Shown piece after piece: positions 1-7,052 of a DNA stretch of 8,435 nt. Under the pieces are notes generated by a model. It did no database searches and had not been told where the DNA came from. It worked only from the letters and a program-made list of their open reading frames with translations. Source of the DNA: STC-74 sp043756665 (GTDB taxonomy: Bacteria > Patescibacteriota > Gracilibacteria > BD1-5 > UBA2023). The translations under genes were made by a program, and so were the position numbers. Where the stretch lies: NCBI GenBank assembly GCA_043756665.1, contig JAYUQR010000108.1, forward strand, positions 1 through 8,435, given 5' to 3'. Position 1 is the first letter of the stretch; the number at the start of each line of letters is the position of its first letter.

Positions 1-195
1 AATAAAAAAGCCATAGAGTATATAGAAGGGGATGATATGCCTCTCGAGAAAAACCCGCTCGAGAATCTAGCAAAAGATGGTGAACTCATGACGTATAAGC
101 ATCACGGATTCTGGTATGCGATGGATACGCTCCAAAATAAAAATACTTTGGAGTGATGGTGGTCAGAAAATAAGGCTCCTTGGAGAATCTGGTAA
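1..195 (+). CDS. rfbF: Glucose-1-phosphate cytidylyltransferase, C-terminal end (5' truncated by window edge)
   Basis: Only the last 64 codons are present, read in frame 1 to TAA at 193-195. The family enzyme makes CDP-glucose from CTP and glucose-1-phosphate, the entry step to CDP-linked deoxysugars, in the cytoplasm. The visible tail matches the typical RfbF C-terminus: PLENLAKDGELMTYKHHGFW, then a MDTL-x-x-KN helix start, ending in APWRIW. One in-frame TGA (154-156) must be read as glycine to reach this conserved end. The next gene begins 5 nt after the stop, and rfbG lies downstream in the same run, which supports the assignment. The N-terminal nucleotide-binding domain lies outside the window and cannot be checked. 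The identification rests on the conserved tail plus context. Confidence 0.88.
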
Positions 196-200
196 AGTCT

Positions 201-1145
201 ATGATCAATTTAAATAAACGAATTTTCATAACGTGAGTCACTGGATTTGTTGGTGCCAACCTCTTGCATCGACTTGTTTGAATGTGAGCAAGTAATATTC
301 ATGTATTGATTCGAAAAGATTCCGATTCAAGGAGGATTACCACAGTCCTTGATAAGATAACAGTTCATACTTTTTCTCTGGAAAATCAGGAAGAGACGCT
401 AACGAAAATCAGAGAGATACGCCCTCAAATTCTATTTCATATTGCTGCAGCGGGCACTGCTGTAGGAAGGGCTCCTTTTACCATCGATGAACTTATACAG
501 GCGAATACACTCGGGACAATACATCTGATAGATGCAGCGAGTGGAGCTGGTTGTGAATGTTTCATACAGACAGGATCGAGTTCTGAGTATGGGCAGAAGG
601 ATCTTCCGATGCGCGAGAGTGATATTCTCGAGCCGAATAATCTCTATGGACTCTCCAAGGCATGAGCTACACAATATGCTTCGTATATAGGAGAGCTGAA
701 GAATTTTCCGATTGCAACATTCCGCCCATTCTCAATATATGGACCACTTGAAGAACCGAAACGACTCATTCCAACACTCATTCGAAAATACCTCTCATGA
801 GAGGTTCCTGAGCTGTCCACTCCGCACTCAGTTCGGGATTTTATATACATTGATGATGTGATTGATTCTTATCTCGAAGCTGATAGAGCTGTACTTCATC
901 CAGGAGATATTATCAATATAGGTGGATGAATTCAGTACTCAATTGGCACAGTCGTCAGTTTCATACGGGAGATTACAAACTCACAAATAGAACCTCAGTA
1001 TGGACAACAAAAAATAAATCAGAATGAGCCTACCTCTTGGGTTGCCGATAATGAAAAGATGCAAACAGTCTTATGAATACACCCACGGCCTATGAAAGAT
1101 TGATTATTAAGAACAATCGAATACTATAGGAATGGATGAATCTAA
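201..1145 (+). CDS. NAD(P)-dependent epimerase/dehydratase-like extended SDR, probable CDP-sugar 4-ketoreductase or epimerase
   Basis: The product is 314 residues, a normal length for extended short-chain dehydrogenases that reduce, epimerise or dehydrate nucleotide sugars. The Rossmann loop GVTGFVG is at residues 12-18, and its first glycine is a TGA codon (234-236). The active site shows Ser126-Ser128 followed by Tyr149-xxx-Lys153 (YGLSK). RPFSIYGP and VRDFIYIDDV are usual late motifs of this family. Nine in-frame TGA codons are read as Gly; the second-last residue is one of them, before TAA at 1143-1145. The ATG at 201 starts 5 nt after rfbF and directly before the Rossmann strand. Lying between rfbF and rfbG, it most likely reduces or epimerises a CDP-4-keto sugar, like RfbJ (CDP-abequose synthase), but the exact reaction cannot be read from sequence. 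Reductase versus epimerase remains open. Confidence 0.85.
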
Positions 1146-1182
1146 ACCAGATAACCCTTACCCACTTATTTTACTCAATATT

Positions 1183-1944
1183 ATGACAACACCATTTGTA
1201 CCCAATTGATCCAATGCGAATCGGCATTCCAAGAAAGATATGGACTCATATGCACTGGTAGAGAGAGCATTTGAGAATTCAGAACTCAGAGTTTTTGATA
1301 AATTGGAAGCATTCTCTCGTTTTGTTCCCAAGAGAAGTCTGGCACGATTTCTTGTAAAATCAGAACTTTTTAAGAAAATTATCGACATCAATGGTTCTAT
1401 TATTGAGTGTTGAGTATTTAATGGTGCTGGACTTTTTACTTGGGCTCAGTTGAGCAGTATTTATGAGCCAACCAACCACTCGAGAAAAATTATTTGATTT
1501 GATACATTTGAAGGATTTCCGAGTGTTCATGAAGAAGATTCGAACACAGATAAGAATCATGCCAAGGGAGATCTCCTCGGTGATACTCTTGATGCCTTCA
1601 CTCTCTCTATCGATAAGATAAATTCAGAACGTTACCTCGGTCATATCAACAGTATTCAGCTGGTACAGGGGGATTTCATGGTCAAAAGTGAGGAATATCT
1701 CAAGGCAAATCCGCACTTACTTGTTTCGCTTATGTATTTAGATTTTGACCTCTACGAGCCAACAAAGAAAGCATTAGAAGTATTTCTTCCTCGTATGAGT
1801 AAGGGATCAGTTCTCTGCTTCGATGAACTCAATTGTTCGAATTTTCCAGGAGAAACAAGTGCACTCCTCGAGTCGCTCAATATCAATAACTATAGTATCC
1901 AGAGATTTCCGACAGATCCGTGGATTTCCTATATTGTACTCTAG
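1183..1944 (+). CDS. TylF/MycF-family SAM-dependent sugar O-methyltransferase
   Basis: The product is 253 residues ending at TAG 1942-1944. The family (macrocin O-methyltransferase and relatives) transfers a methyl group from SAM to sugar hydroxyls in a metal-dependent way. Visible features are the SAM motif ECGVFNGAG with Gly77 encoded by TGA (1411-1413), the GFDTFEGFP segment with Asp107 (its Gly105 is also TGA), and YLDFDLYEPT with Asp187 and Asp189 as likely metal ligands. FDELN and FPGETSALLESL are typical of the family's C-terminal part. Start choice: ATG 1183 begins MTTPFVPNGSN, which resembles the usual N-terminus. An upstream in-frame ATG at 1132 would add 17 residues and overlap the preceding gene; neither has a clear ribosome binding site. 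It sits inside the CDP-sugar operon, so its acceptor is probably the deoxysugar made here or its glycoside (inference). Confidence 0.85.
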
Positions 1945-1962
1945 TATCTAACCCTTGATTGT

Positions 1963-2727
1963 ATGGATTTAGTGTCATCGAGTAGAGCTGTTCGTCGTAC
2001 TATTGTGCGGATGATTCATAAATCGAAGAGTTCTCATATCGGTTCTGCATTGTCGATGACTGATATTCTGGTCTATCTGTATCTGCAATTCATGAGGCCA
2101 GATGATAAGGTAATCGTGAGCAAATGACATGGATGATCTGCTCTCTATGCTGTTCTTGCAGAAATCAACGCCATAGATAAAGATTGGCTCATAGAGAATT
2201 ACTGTCAGAATGGAAGTAAATTCTGAGGACATGTCACCTATGGAAGTGTTCCAGAGGTTCATGCTACAGGATGATCACTCGGGCATGGTCTCCCTATTGG
2301 CTGTGGTTTTGCTCTTGCAAATACCTCACGAAATGTCTTTGTAGTCACGGGTGATGGAGAGCTCAATGAGTGATCGAACTGGGAGTCAGCGATGTTTGCC
2401 TATCATCATAGGCTCTCGAATCTCGTATGGATTATCGATAGGAACTGACAACAATCATTCGGCCCTACCGAAGAAACACTCAAAATCCATGATCTTTCAG
2501 GAATTTTGACCTCATTCGGTTGGAAGGTCCAAACTATAGATGGAAATAATTTCTCTCAATTGGATGCAGTTTTCCAAAATCTCAGCACGGAATACCCAAA
2601 TGTCATTATTGCAAATACGATCAAAGGAAAGGGAATATCCTTTATGGAGTGAAAGGTAGAATTTCATTATCGACCACCAACAGATCAGGAGCTTGATATG
2701 GCTTTACAGGAGTTATCTTCTAACTAA
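1963..2727 (+). CDS. Transketolase N-terminal subunit (ThDP pyrophosphate-binding domain)
   Basis: The product is 254 residues, equal to the pyrophosphate-binding domain of transketolase as a separate polypeptide. Characteristic motifs are SKGHGGSALYA near residue 50, GSLGHGLPIGCG near 105, and the ThDP/metal motif GDGELNEG beginning at Gly130-Asp131-Gly132, with Asn161 in the DRNG segment completing the GDG-xN signature. Seven in-frame TGA codons encode glycine, including one in SKGHGG and the Gly of NEGSNWES, so the reading is well constrained. It ends at TAA 2725-2727, 9 nt before the C-terminal subunit, with which it should form the active heteromeric enzyme. Split transketolases occur both in carbon metabolism and in sugar-modification clusters; in this operon transfer of a two-carbon unit to a keto-deoxysugar is plausible, but housekeeping pentose metabolism is not excluded. 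Confidence 0.9.
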
Positions 2728-2736
2728 TCATATTTC

Positions 2737-3654
2737 ATGCGGAATACTATTATCAATGCTATAGGTAAAAATATGGAGCTAAATCCGAATATATATCTCC
2801 TCACTGGAGATCTCGGATGGCCATTTTTCTTTGAATTTTTCCAGAAGTTTCCCGATAGGTGTATCAATGTGTGAATTTCAGAGCAGAATATGATAGGAAT
2901 GGCTGCATGACTCGCACTCGAGTGAAAAAAAGTATATTGCTATTCCATAGTACCATTTGTAACGATGCGTCCGTATGAGCAAGTTCGAGTAGATATATGT
3001 TCACATAATCTTGATGTAACTCTTATCGGAGTCGGGGGAGGTATGGCATACGGAACTCTCGGGAATACGCACTATGGTATCGAGGATATCAATATTATGC
3101 GATGACTTCCCAACATGCAGATCTTCTGTCCAGTCGATAAGATAGAGATGATCGCTTGACTTGACTACCTTGAGAAACATCCAGGCCCTACGTATATACG
3201 ACTCAATCGCGGGGGAGAACCAAATATTCTCGAATCTATAGAAGTTGGTGATATATCGAAGGGGGTTCCGATTATTCAGAATGGAAATGATATTGTTCTT
3301 TTTTCCACTTGACGTATATGAGTCACAGCAAAGGAAGTAGCTGAGAAACTCTCAAATGACGGACATAAGGTATCACTTATTAGCATTCCTCTGGTGAAGC
3401 CTCTAGATGCAAAAACCATCCTTTCATATATTCGACAGAGCAAGGCAGTATTTACTATCGAAGAACATACGATTTATGGATGACTCTGAAGTGCTGTGGC
3501 AGAAATTATAGCTGAGTCGAACCTCTCTATTCGATTTAAGCGCATAGGCATTCAAGATCAGTTTTTCTATACAGCAGGAGATCAGGAATATATGAGACAA
3601 GTGGCAGGAATTGGAGCAGATTCTATCTATACTACTATTACTCACGCTCTATAG
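2737..3654 (+). CDS. Transketolase C-terminal subunit (pyrimidine-binding plus C-terminal domains)
   Basis: The product is 305 residues, matching the pyrimidine-binding and C-terminal domains of transketolase. GISEQNMIGMAAGLAL contains Glu49, the conserved glutamate that activates the ThDP aminopyrimidine ring, and is followed by PFVTMRPYEQVRVD. HYGIEDINIMRGLPNM and PTYIRLNRGGE are standard for the family; the C-terminal domain begins around LFSTGRIGVTA and includes EEHTIYGGLGSAVAE. Nine TGA codons are read as Gly, several at invariant glycines. The ATG at 2737 is 9 nt after the N-terminal subunit's stop, and the TAG at 3652-3654 is 2 nt before rfbG, so the three genes are surely cotranscribed. 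The domain order over the two genes equals one full transketolase cut in the linker, which is common in bacteria and archaea. Confidence 0.9.
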
Positions 3655-3656
3655 GT

Positions 3657-4703
3657 ATGCCACATTTCTACTCCTGAAAAACTATTCTCATCACTGGTGC
3701 TACTGGGTTCAAGTGAGCTTGGCTCTCTCTCTGGCTCCACTCACTCGGTGCCAAGGTCATCGGCTACTCACTCCCTCCGAGTACAGAACCCAATCTTTTC
3801 ACGCTCCTTTGACTCGAGCAATATACGACTCAGATTTTTGGGGATATCAATACTCTCTCCGAGCTCCAGAATGTATGTGACACCCACAAACCTGAGATGG
3901 TATTTCACCTCGCGGCCCAAGCACTCGTTCGTGAGAGCTACCGAGATCCTGTCTGGACATTCCAGACGAATGTGATGGGAACAGTGCATGTCCTTGAAGC
4001 GGTCCGTCAGACTGAGAGTATTAAGTGAGCTATATTTATTACGACAGACAAAGTATATGAGAATCTTGAGACCATGCGACCATACCTAGAGACAGACAGA
4101 CTCGGATGACATGATCCATATAGCACCTCGAAAGCCATGGATGAGCTCGCGATAGCTTCGTATATGCGGTCGTTTTTCGCACACTGAGAGAAAAAAATCG
4201 TCTCTGTCCGTGCTGGAAATGTAATTTGAGGGGGGGATTGGTCGGCTGAGCGACTTATCCCAGATATTATTCGTGCCTTTGAAAAAGGAGAATCAGTAAC
4301 TCTTCGTAATCCAGAGTCTGTACGTCCTTGGCAGCATGTTCTTGAGCCACTTTCCGGATATCTCATGATGGGCGAGAAGATATTCCAGAATGACAAGTAT
4401 CTATGAGCTTATAATTTTGGTCCAGATATCTCAGATACGATGCGAGTCGAAGATATCGTGAAGAAAGCGATAGAAATCCTTGAAAAGTGAGAGTATATAA
4501 TCCAAAAAGATGAAACAATGCACGAAGCTGGACTCCTCCTTCTCGATAATACAAAGTCAAAATCACTTCTGGGGTGGTCTCCGAGATTTGGCATCGACAC
4601 TGCACTTCGAAATACCTTCGAGTGGTATCGTGCCTATACGGAAGGAAAGGATATGAAAAAACTCTCCCTCGCAGAGATAGAGGGATTTACATCCCAAGGA
4701 TAG
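3657..4703 (+). CDS. rfbG: CDP-glucose 4,6-dehydratase
   Basis: The product is 348 residues, the usual length for RfbG, which converts CDP-glucose to CDP-4-keto-6-deoxyglucose with bound NAD+. The Rossmann motif GATGFKGAWLSLWL starts at Gly14; its third glycine, Gly20, is a TGA codon (3714-3716). The catalytic segment is TTDKVYEN with Thr129, Thr130 and Asp131, followed by Tyr155-xxx-Lys159 in DPYSTSKA. HLAAQALVRESY, RAGNVIGGGDW, RLIPDIIRA and the RPWQHVLEPLSGYL signature are diagnostic of CDP-glucose dehydratases rather than dTDP-glucose ones. Nine TGA codons are read as glycine, ending at TAG 4701-4703. It starts 2 nt after the transketolase C-subunit. No rfbH-type 3-dehydrase is in the window, so the 4-keto product probably goes to the SDR, the transketolase pair or both. 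Confidence 0.93.
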
Positions 4704-4708
4704 GACAT

Positions 4709-6034
4709 ATGAAAAGAGAAATCCAAAATATTCCTTTTTTTCACTCATTTGATCCTCTTGTAGGAAGACTCATTCTTCGATGAGCGACTTACATTCCTGA
4801 TGAGGTTTTTCAGTTCGCAAAAGAAATCAAGATACTGGATATTACAGGTGGATCTGTATCCGAGCTCCCACCAGACTTTCTATCCCTAGATAATCTTTTT
4901 ACAGTATTTTTCTGAGAAAATAATTTTCGAGAATTTCCCCAAATACTGTCTCAGTGTAAAAATCTCAAAATTATCTCTTTCAAAAATGGAATTCTCGAAA
5001 ATATCACAGAAGACGCTTTTCCAGAATCTCTCGAGTGGCTCGTCCTCACAAATAATCCCCATCTTCAGAAAATTCCTCATTCGATCGGGAAACTTAGATC
5101 TCTCCGAAAGCTCGCACTCACGGGAACGAGGATATCCACTCTTCCCGAGAGTCTGAAGGAGTGTATACATCTCGAATTTCTTAGACTCTCAGCATGCCAG
5201 TTTACTACTGACTTTCCAGAATGGATTCAAGATTTTCCGAAGCTTGCATGGTTCGCTGGTGCAGGGAATCCTAACTCCATAATATCTACTGAAGTTAGCA
5301 GTACCTATGAATTCGATCTCAGTGATATTGTGATCGATGAGAAGATCAATGAGAGTCAGTCAAGTGTTGTTTCGCTAGCACATCTTCGATCGACGAGTCA
5401 ATCTATCGTTGTCAAAGTTTTTAAAGATCTCATTACGAGTGATGGCTTCCCAATGGATGATATACGAGCTTCCTTCGCTCTTGGTCAACATCCAAATATA
5501 GTCCACATGCTCGGGAAGGTTCGATGAGGAGATACTCCCACCCTTGTATCAGTACCGATTCCAGAAACTTATACTAAACTCTGACTCCCACCGACTCTCG
5601 AGAGCTGTACTCGTGCCACCTATCCGCCAGATGCTACGTTTAGTATAGACTTTATTATCAGAGTTCTCCGAGATATTGCCTCAGCGGGTGCTCACATACA
5701 TGCACGGGGGATATCTCATGGTGATCTCTATGCACACAATATTCTCGTTGATCCATCGGGTAATGCTATCCTCTGTGATTTCTGAGCTGCGACTTTTTAT
5801 GATTCGAGACTTCATCCTGAATATGAAATGTATGATGTACGTGCTTTTGGATATCTTACGGAAGAACTTCTCGATCGAGTAGATAAGATCTATCAATCCG
5901 ATAATAGGATAGTGAGACTTAGAGGGATTCACGAGAGATGTAATTGTATTTATTGATGAGTACAGTTCATGCTTCGAGATATTGAAAGACTCCTCACGAG
6001 AGAGGAGTTTAGATAATAGACAAGTTACCTAATA
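4709..6034 (+). CDS. Leucine-rich-repeat protein fused to a divergent Ser/Thr protein kinase domain; 3' end altered by IS insertion
   Basis: The product is 441 residues. Residues about 43-180 form five or six leucine-rich repeats (for example IPHSIGKLRSLRKLALTG and ISTLPESLKECIHLEFLRLS). The kinase part follows: Lys236 in VVKVFKD as the ATP-anchoring lysine, the HGDLYAHN catalytic loop with Asp339 and Asn344, and DFG at 357-359, whose glycine is a TGA codon (5783-5785). The glycine-rich loop is degenerate and the activation segment short, running almost directly to YDVRAFGYL, with no clear APE motif. HRD is replaced by HGD. Seven TGA codons read as Gly. The ATG follows AGGA, 5 nt after rfbG, so it may share the operon's transcript. 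TAA at 6032-6034 lies inside the left inverted repeat of the IS, so about the last four residues come from the IS. Substrates are unknown. Confidence 0.8.
5987..6012 (+). terminator. Possible hairpin at the 3' end of the LRR-kinase gene
   Basis: ACTCCTC (5989-5995) pairs with GAGGAGT (6004-6010) around an 8-nt loop, with one G-U and one A-U pair extending the stem outward. Only a few T residues follow, so as an intrinsic terminator it is weak. It lies inside the current coding frame, only about 20 nt before the stop. It could instead be chance pairing in coding sequence. Confidence 0.3.
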
Positions 6035-6037
6035 ACT
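6021..6037 (+). repeat. Left terminal inverted repeat of the IS
   Basis: The 17 bases match the reverse complement of 6997-7013 without mismatch. The repeat contributes the TAA that now ends the upstream kinase frame (6032-6034). Confidence 0.9.
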
Positions 6038-6069
6038 TGACTTTTCATAGAAATAGATACAATAGTTCC

Positions 6070-7007
6070 ATGCTCAATATACAACTTCTCCTCTCAAAAG
6101 ACGACTACACTCTCTCTCATACTGGACTTACTCTCACAGAGTTTGCTTATCTCAGTGAGATTTACAGGAGTGAGTACGAACTGCACATGAATACCCTCTA
6201 TGAGGCAAAGCATTGAAAAAAACGTACTCGTGCTCTCGGATGATGAAGGGGATGAAAACTCAAAACTCTAGAGGACAAACTCTTTATCATCCTCTACTAT
6301 CTCAAGACTTACCAGACCTACGCTACTCTCGGATGAACTATAGATCTTCCAAAATCGAAGGCATATCAGTGGGTACAAATCCTCCTACCACCACTCCTCA
6401 CCGCATTAAAAAAAACGGCATGGTACCTGCAACCTCAAGTGAAGAACTGGCAAAAATCCTGGAACAACACCCAGAAGTGAAAGATATTTTCATCGATGGA
6501 GTAGAAAGAGCGGTACAAAGAAGCCAAAAATACGATGCACAAAAGAAAGATTATTCTGGAAAAAAGAAGAAACATACCAAAAAGAATATCGCTCTCACTT
6601 CAGAAAAACTCATACTGGCAATCTGAAAGACCGAATGATGATCCAAACATGACTATACACTCCTCAAAGAAACCGGATTCCTCGATGTTCTCGTACAGCA
6701 CTCTCTCTGGGTAGATCTGTGATTTCTCTGAATACAGAAAGATCACCCAAACAAACAAATATTCATACCAATGAAGAAGCCAAAGAACCAAGAACTTACC
6801 CAAGCACAAAAAGACGATAACAAAGTTATCTCATCCATTCGAGTCATAGTAGAACACTTTTTTGCAAGAATCAAGAAATACCACGTACTCTCGAATACCT
6901 ACAGGAGCAGACTCTATTGAAATTTCTATACTGTAAGAACAAACAGAAAAGAGCAGATCATGTTGATTATCTGCTGACTCTGTAATCTACAAAGACTTAT
7001 TAGGTAA
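6070..7007 (+). CDS. IS5-like DDE transposase made by -1 programmed frameshift (code 25)
   Basis: The first frame starts at ATG 6070 and holds the N-terminal helix-turn-helix-like part (LKTLEDKLFIILYYLKTYQT, LPKSKAYQW). Read without shifting it ends at TAG 6502-6504 after 144 residues. A -1 slip on the A8 run at 6408-6415 joins it to the catalytic frame and gives about 312 residues ending at TAA 7005-7007 inside the right inverted repeat. The catalytic part shows FIDGVERAVQR (Asp143), DYSGKKKKHTKKN, a KHDYTLLKE segment, WVDLGFLG (Asp216) and VEHFFARIKKYHVLSNTYR (Glu262), the DDE triad of the IS5-type DDE_Tnp_4 family. Twelve TGA codons over both frames fall at glycine positions, so the enzyme could not be made in a standard-code host. 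A sequencing indel instead of programmed shifting is possible but less likely given the slippery run. Confidence 0.85.
6408..6415 (+). promoter_or_regulatory. A8 slippery site for -1 ribosomal frameshifting
   Basis: Eight consecutive A residues (read TTA AAA AAA ACG in the first frame) lie exactly where the two transposase frames overlap. A slip of the A-AAA-AAA type moves the ribosome into the catalytic frame at AAC 6414-6416. Such A-runs are a standard frameshift signal in two-frame insertion sequences. Efficiency and any stimulatory structure are not visible. Confidence 0.7.
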
Positions 7008-7013
7008 CTTGTC
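6997..7013 (-). repeat. Right terminal inverted repeat of the IS
   Basis: Perfect reverse complement of 6021-6037. The transposase stop codon (7005-7007) lies inside this repeat. Confidence 0.9.
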
Positions 7014-7015
7014 TA

Positions 7016-7052
7016 ATCTAAATAAGCTATTTTATTATAAGGAACGCTAGAC
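7016..7052. other. Short convergent intergenic remnant, former 3' end of the kinase gene
   Basis: This 37-nt AT-rich stretch separates the IS from the minus-strand Nudix gene. ATCTAAA at 7016-7022 is the inverse of TTTAGAT at 6010-6016 on the other side of the IS, so before insertion the two formed a 7-bp palindrome around AATA. If the IS and one TA are removed, the kinase frame continues here for a few codons to TAG 7048-7050, just before the convergent stop at 7053-7055. This reconstruction is inference. Confidence 0.5.

Larger units (their letters stand above)
6021..7013 (+). mobile_element. Complete IS5-family-like insertion sequence, 993 bp
   Basis: The element is bounded by perfect 17-bp inverted repeats (GACAAGTTACCTAATAA at 6021-6037 and its reverse complement at 6997-7013). 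A TA dinucleotide flanks each outer end (6019-6020 and 7014-7015), consistent with a 2-bp TA target duplication as known for IS427-type members of the IS5 family. It carries one transposase over two overlapping frames, with a DDE catalytic triad. It sits between two convergent genes and replaces the last codons of the LRR-kinase. Ends, repeats and catalytic residues all look intact, so it may be recent and active (inference). Family placement rests on transposase motifs and TA flanks; a Tc1/mariner-like element is less likely from the motifs. Confidence 0.85.

Noticed and set aside
201..1145. Pseudogene interpretation of the SDR gene because of many TGA stops
   Set aside because: The same TGA pattern occurs at conserved glycines in all genes of the window, so recoding explains it and decay does not.
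1132..1182. Upstream ATG start for the methyltransferase
   Set aside because: It would overlap the preceding gene and add 17 residues unlike the usual N-terminus; kept only as an alternative.
4007..4396. Open frame of 129 codons on the - strand
   Set aside because: It lies antisense to the catalytic part of rfbG, whose motifs are unambiguous.
5525..5785. Selenocysteine insertion as the meaning of in-frame TGA
   Set aside because: TGA is frequent in all genes and matches glycine positions in motifs; no family here is a known selenoprotein.
6039..6064. TTGACT followed by an AT-rich stretch as a transposase promoter
   Set aside because: The -35-like hexamer is good, but no -10 hexamer at proper spacing could be fixed, so it is not listed as a feature.
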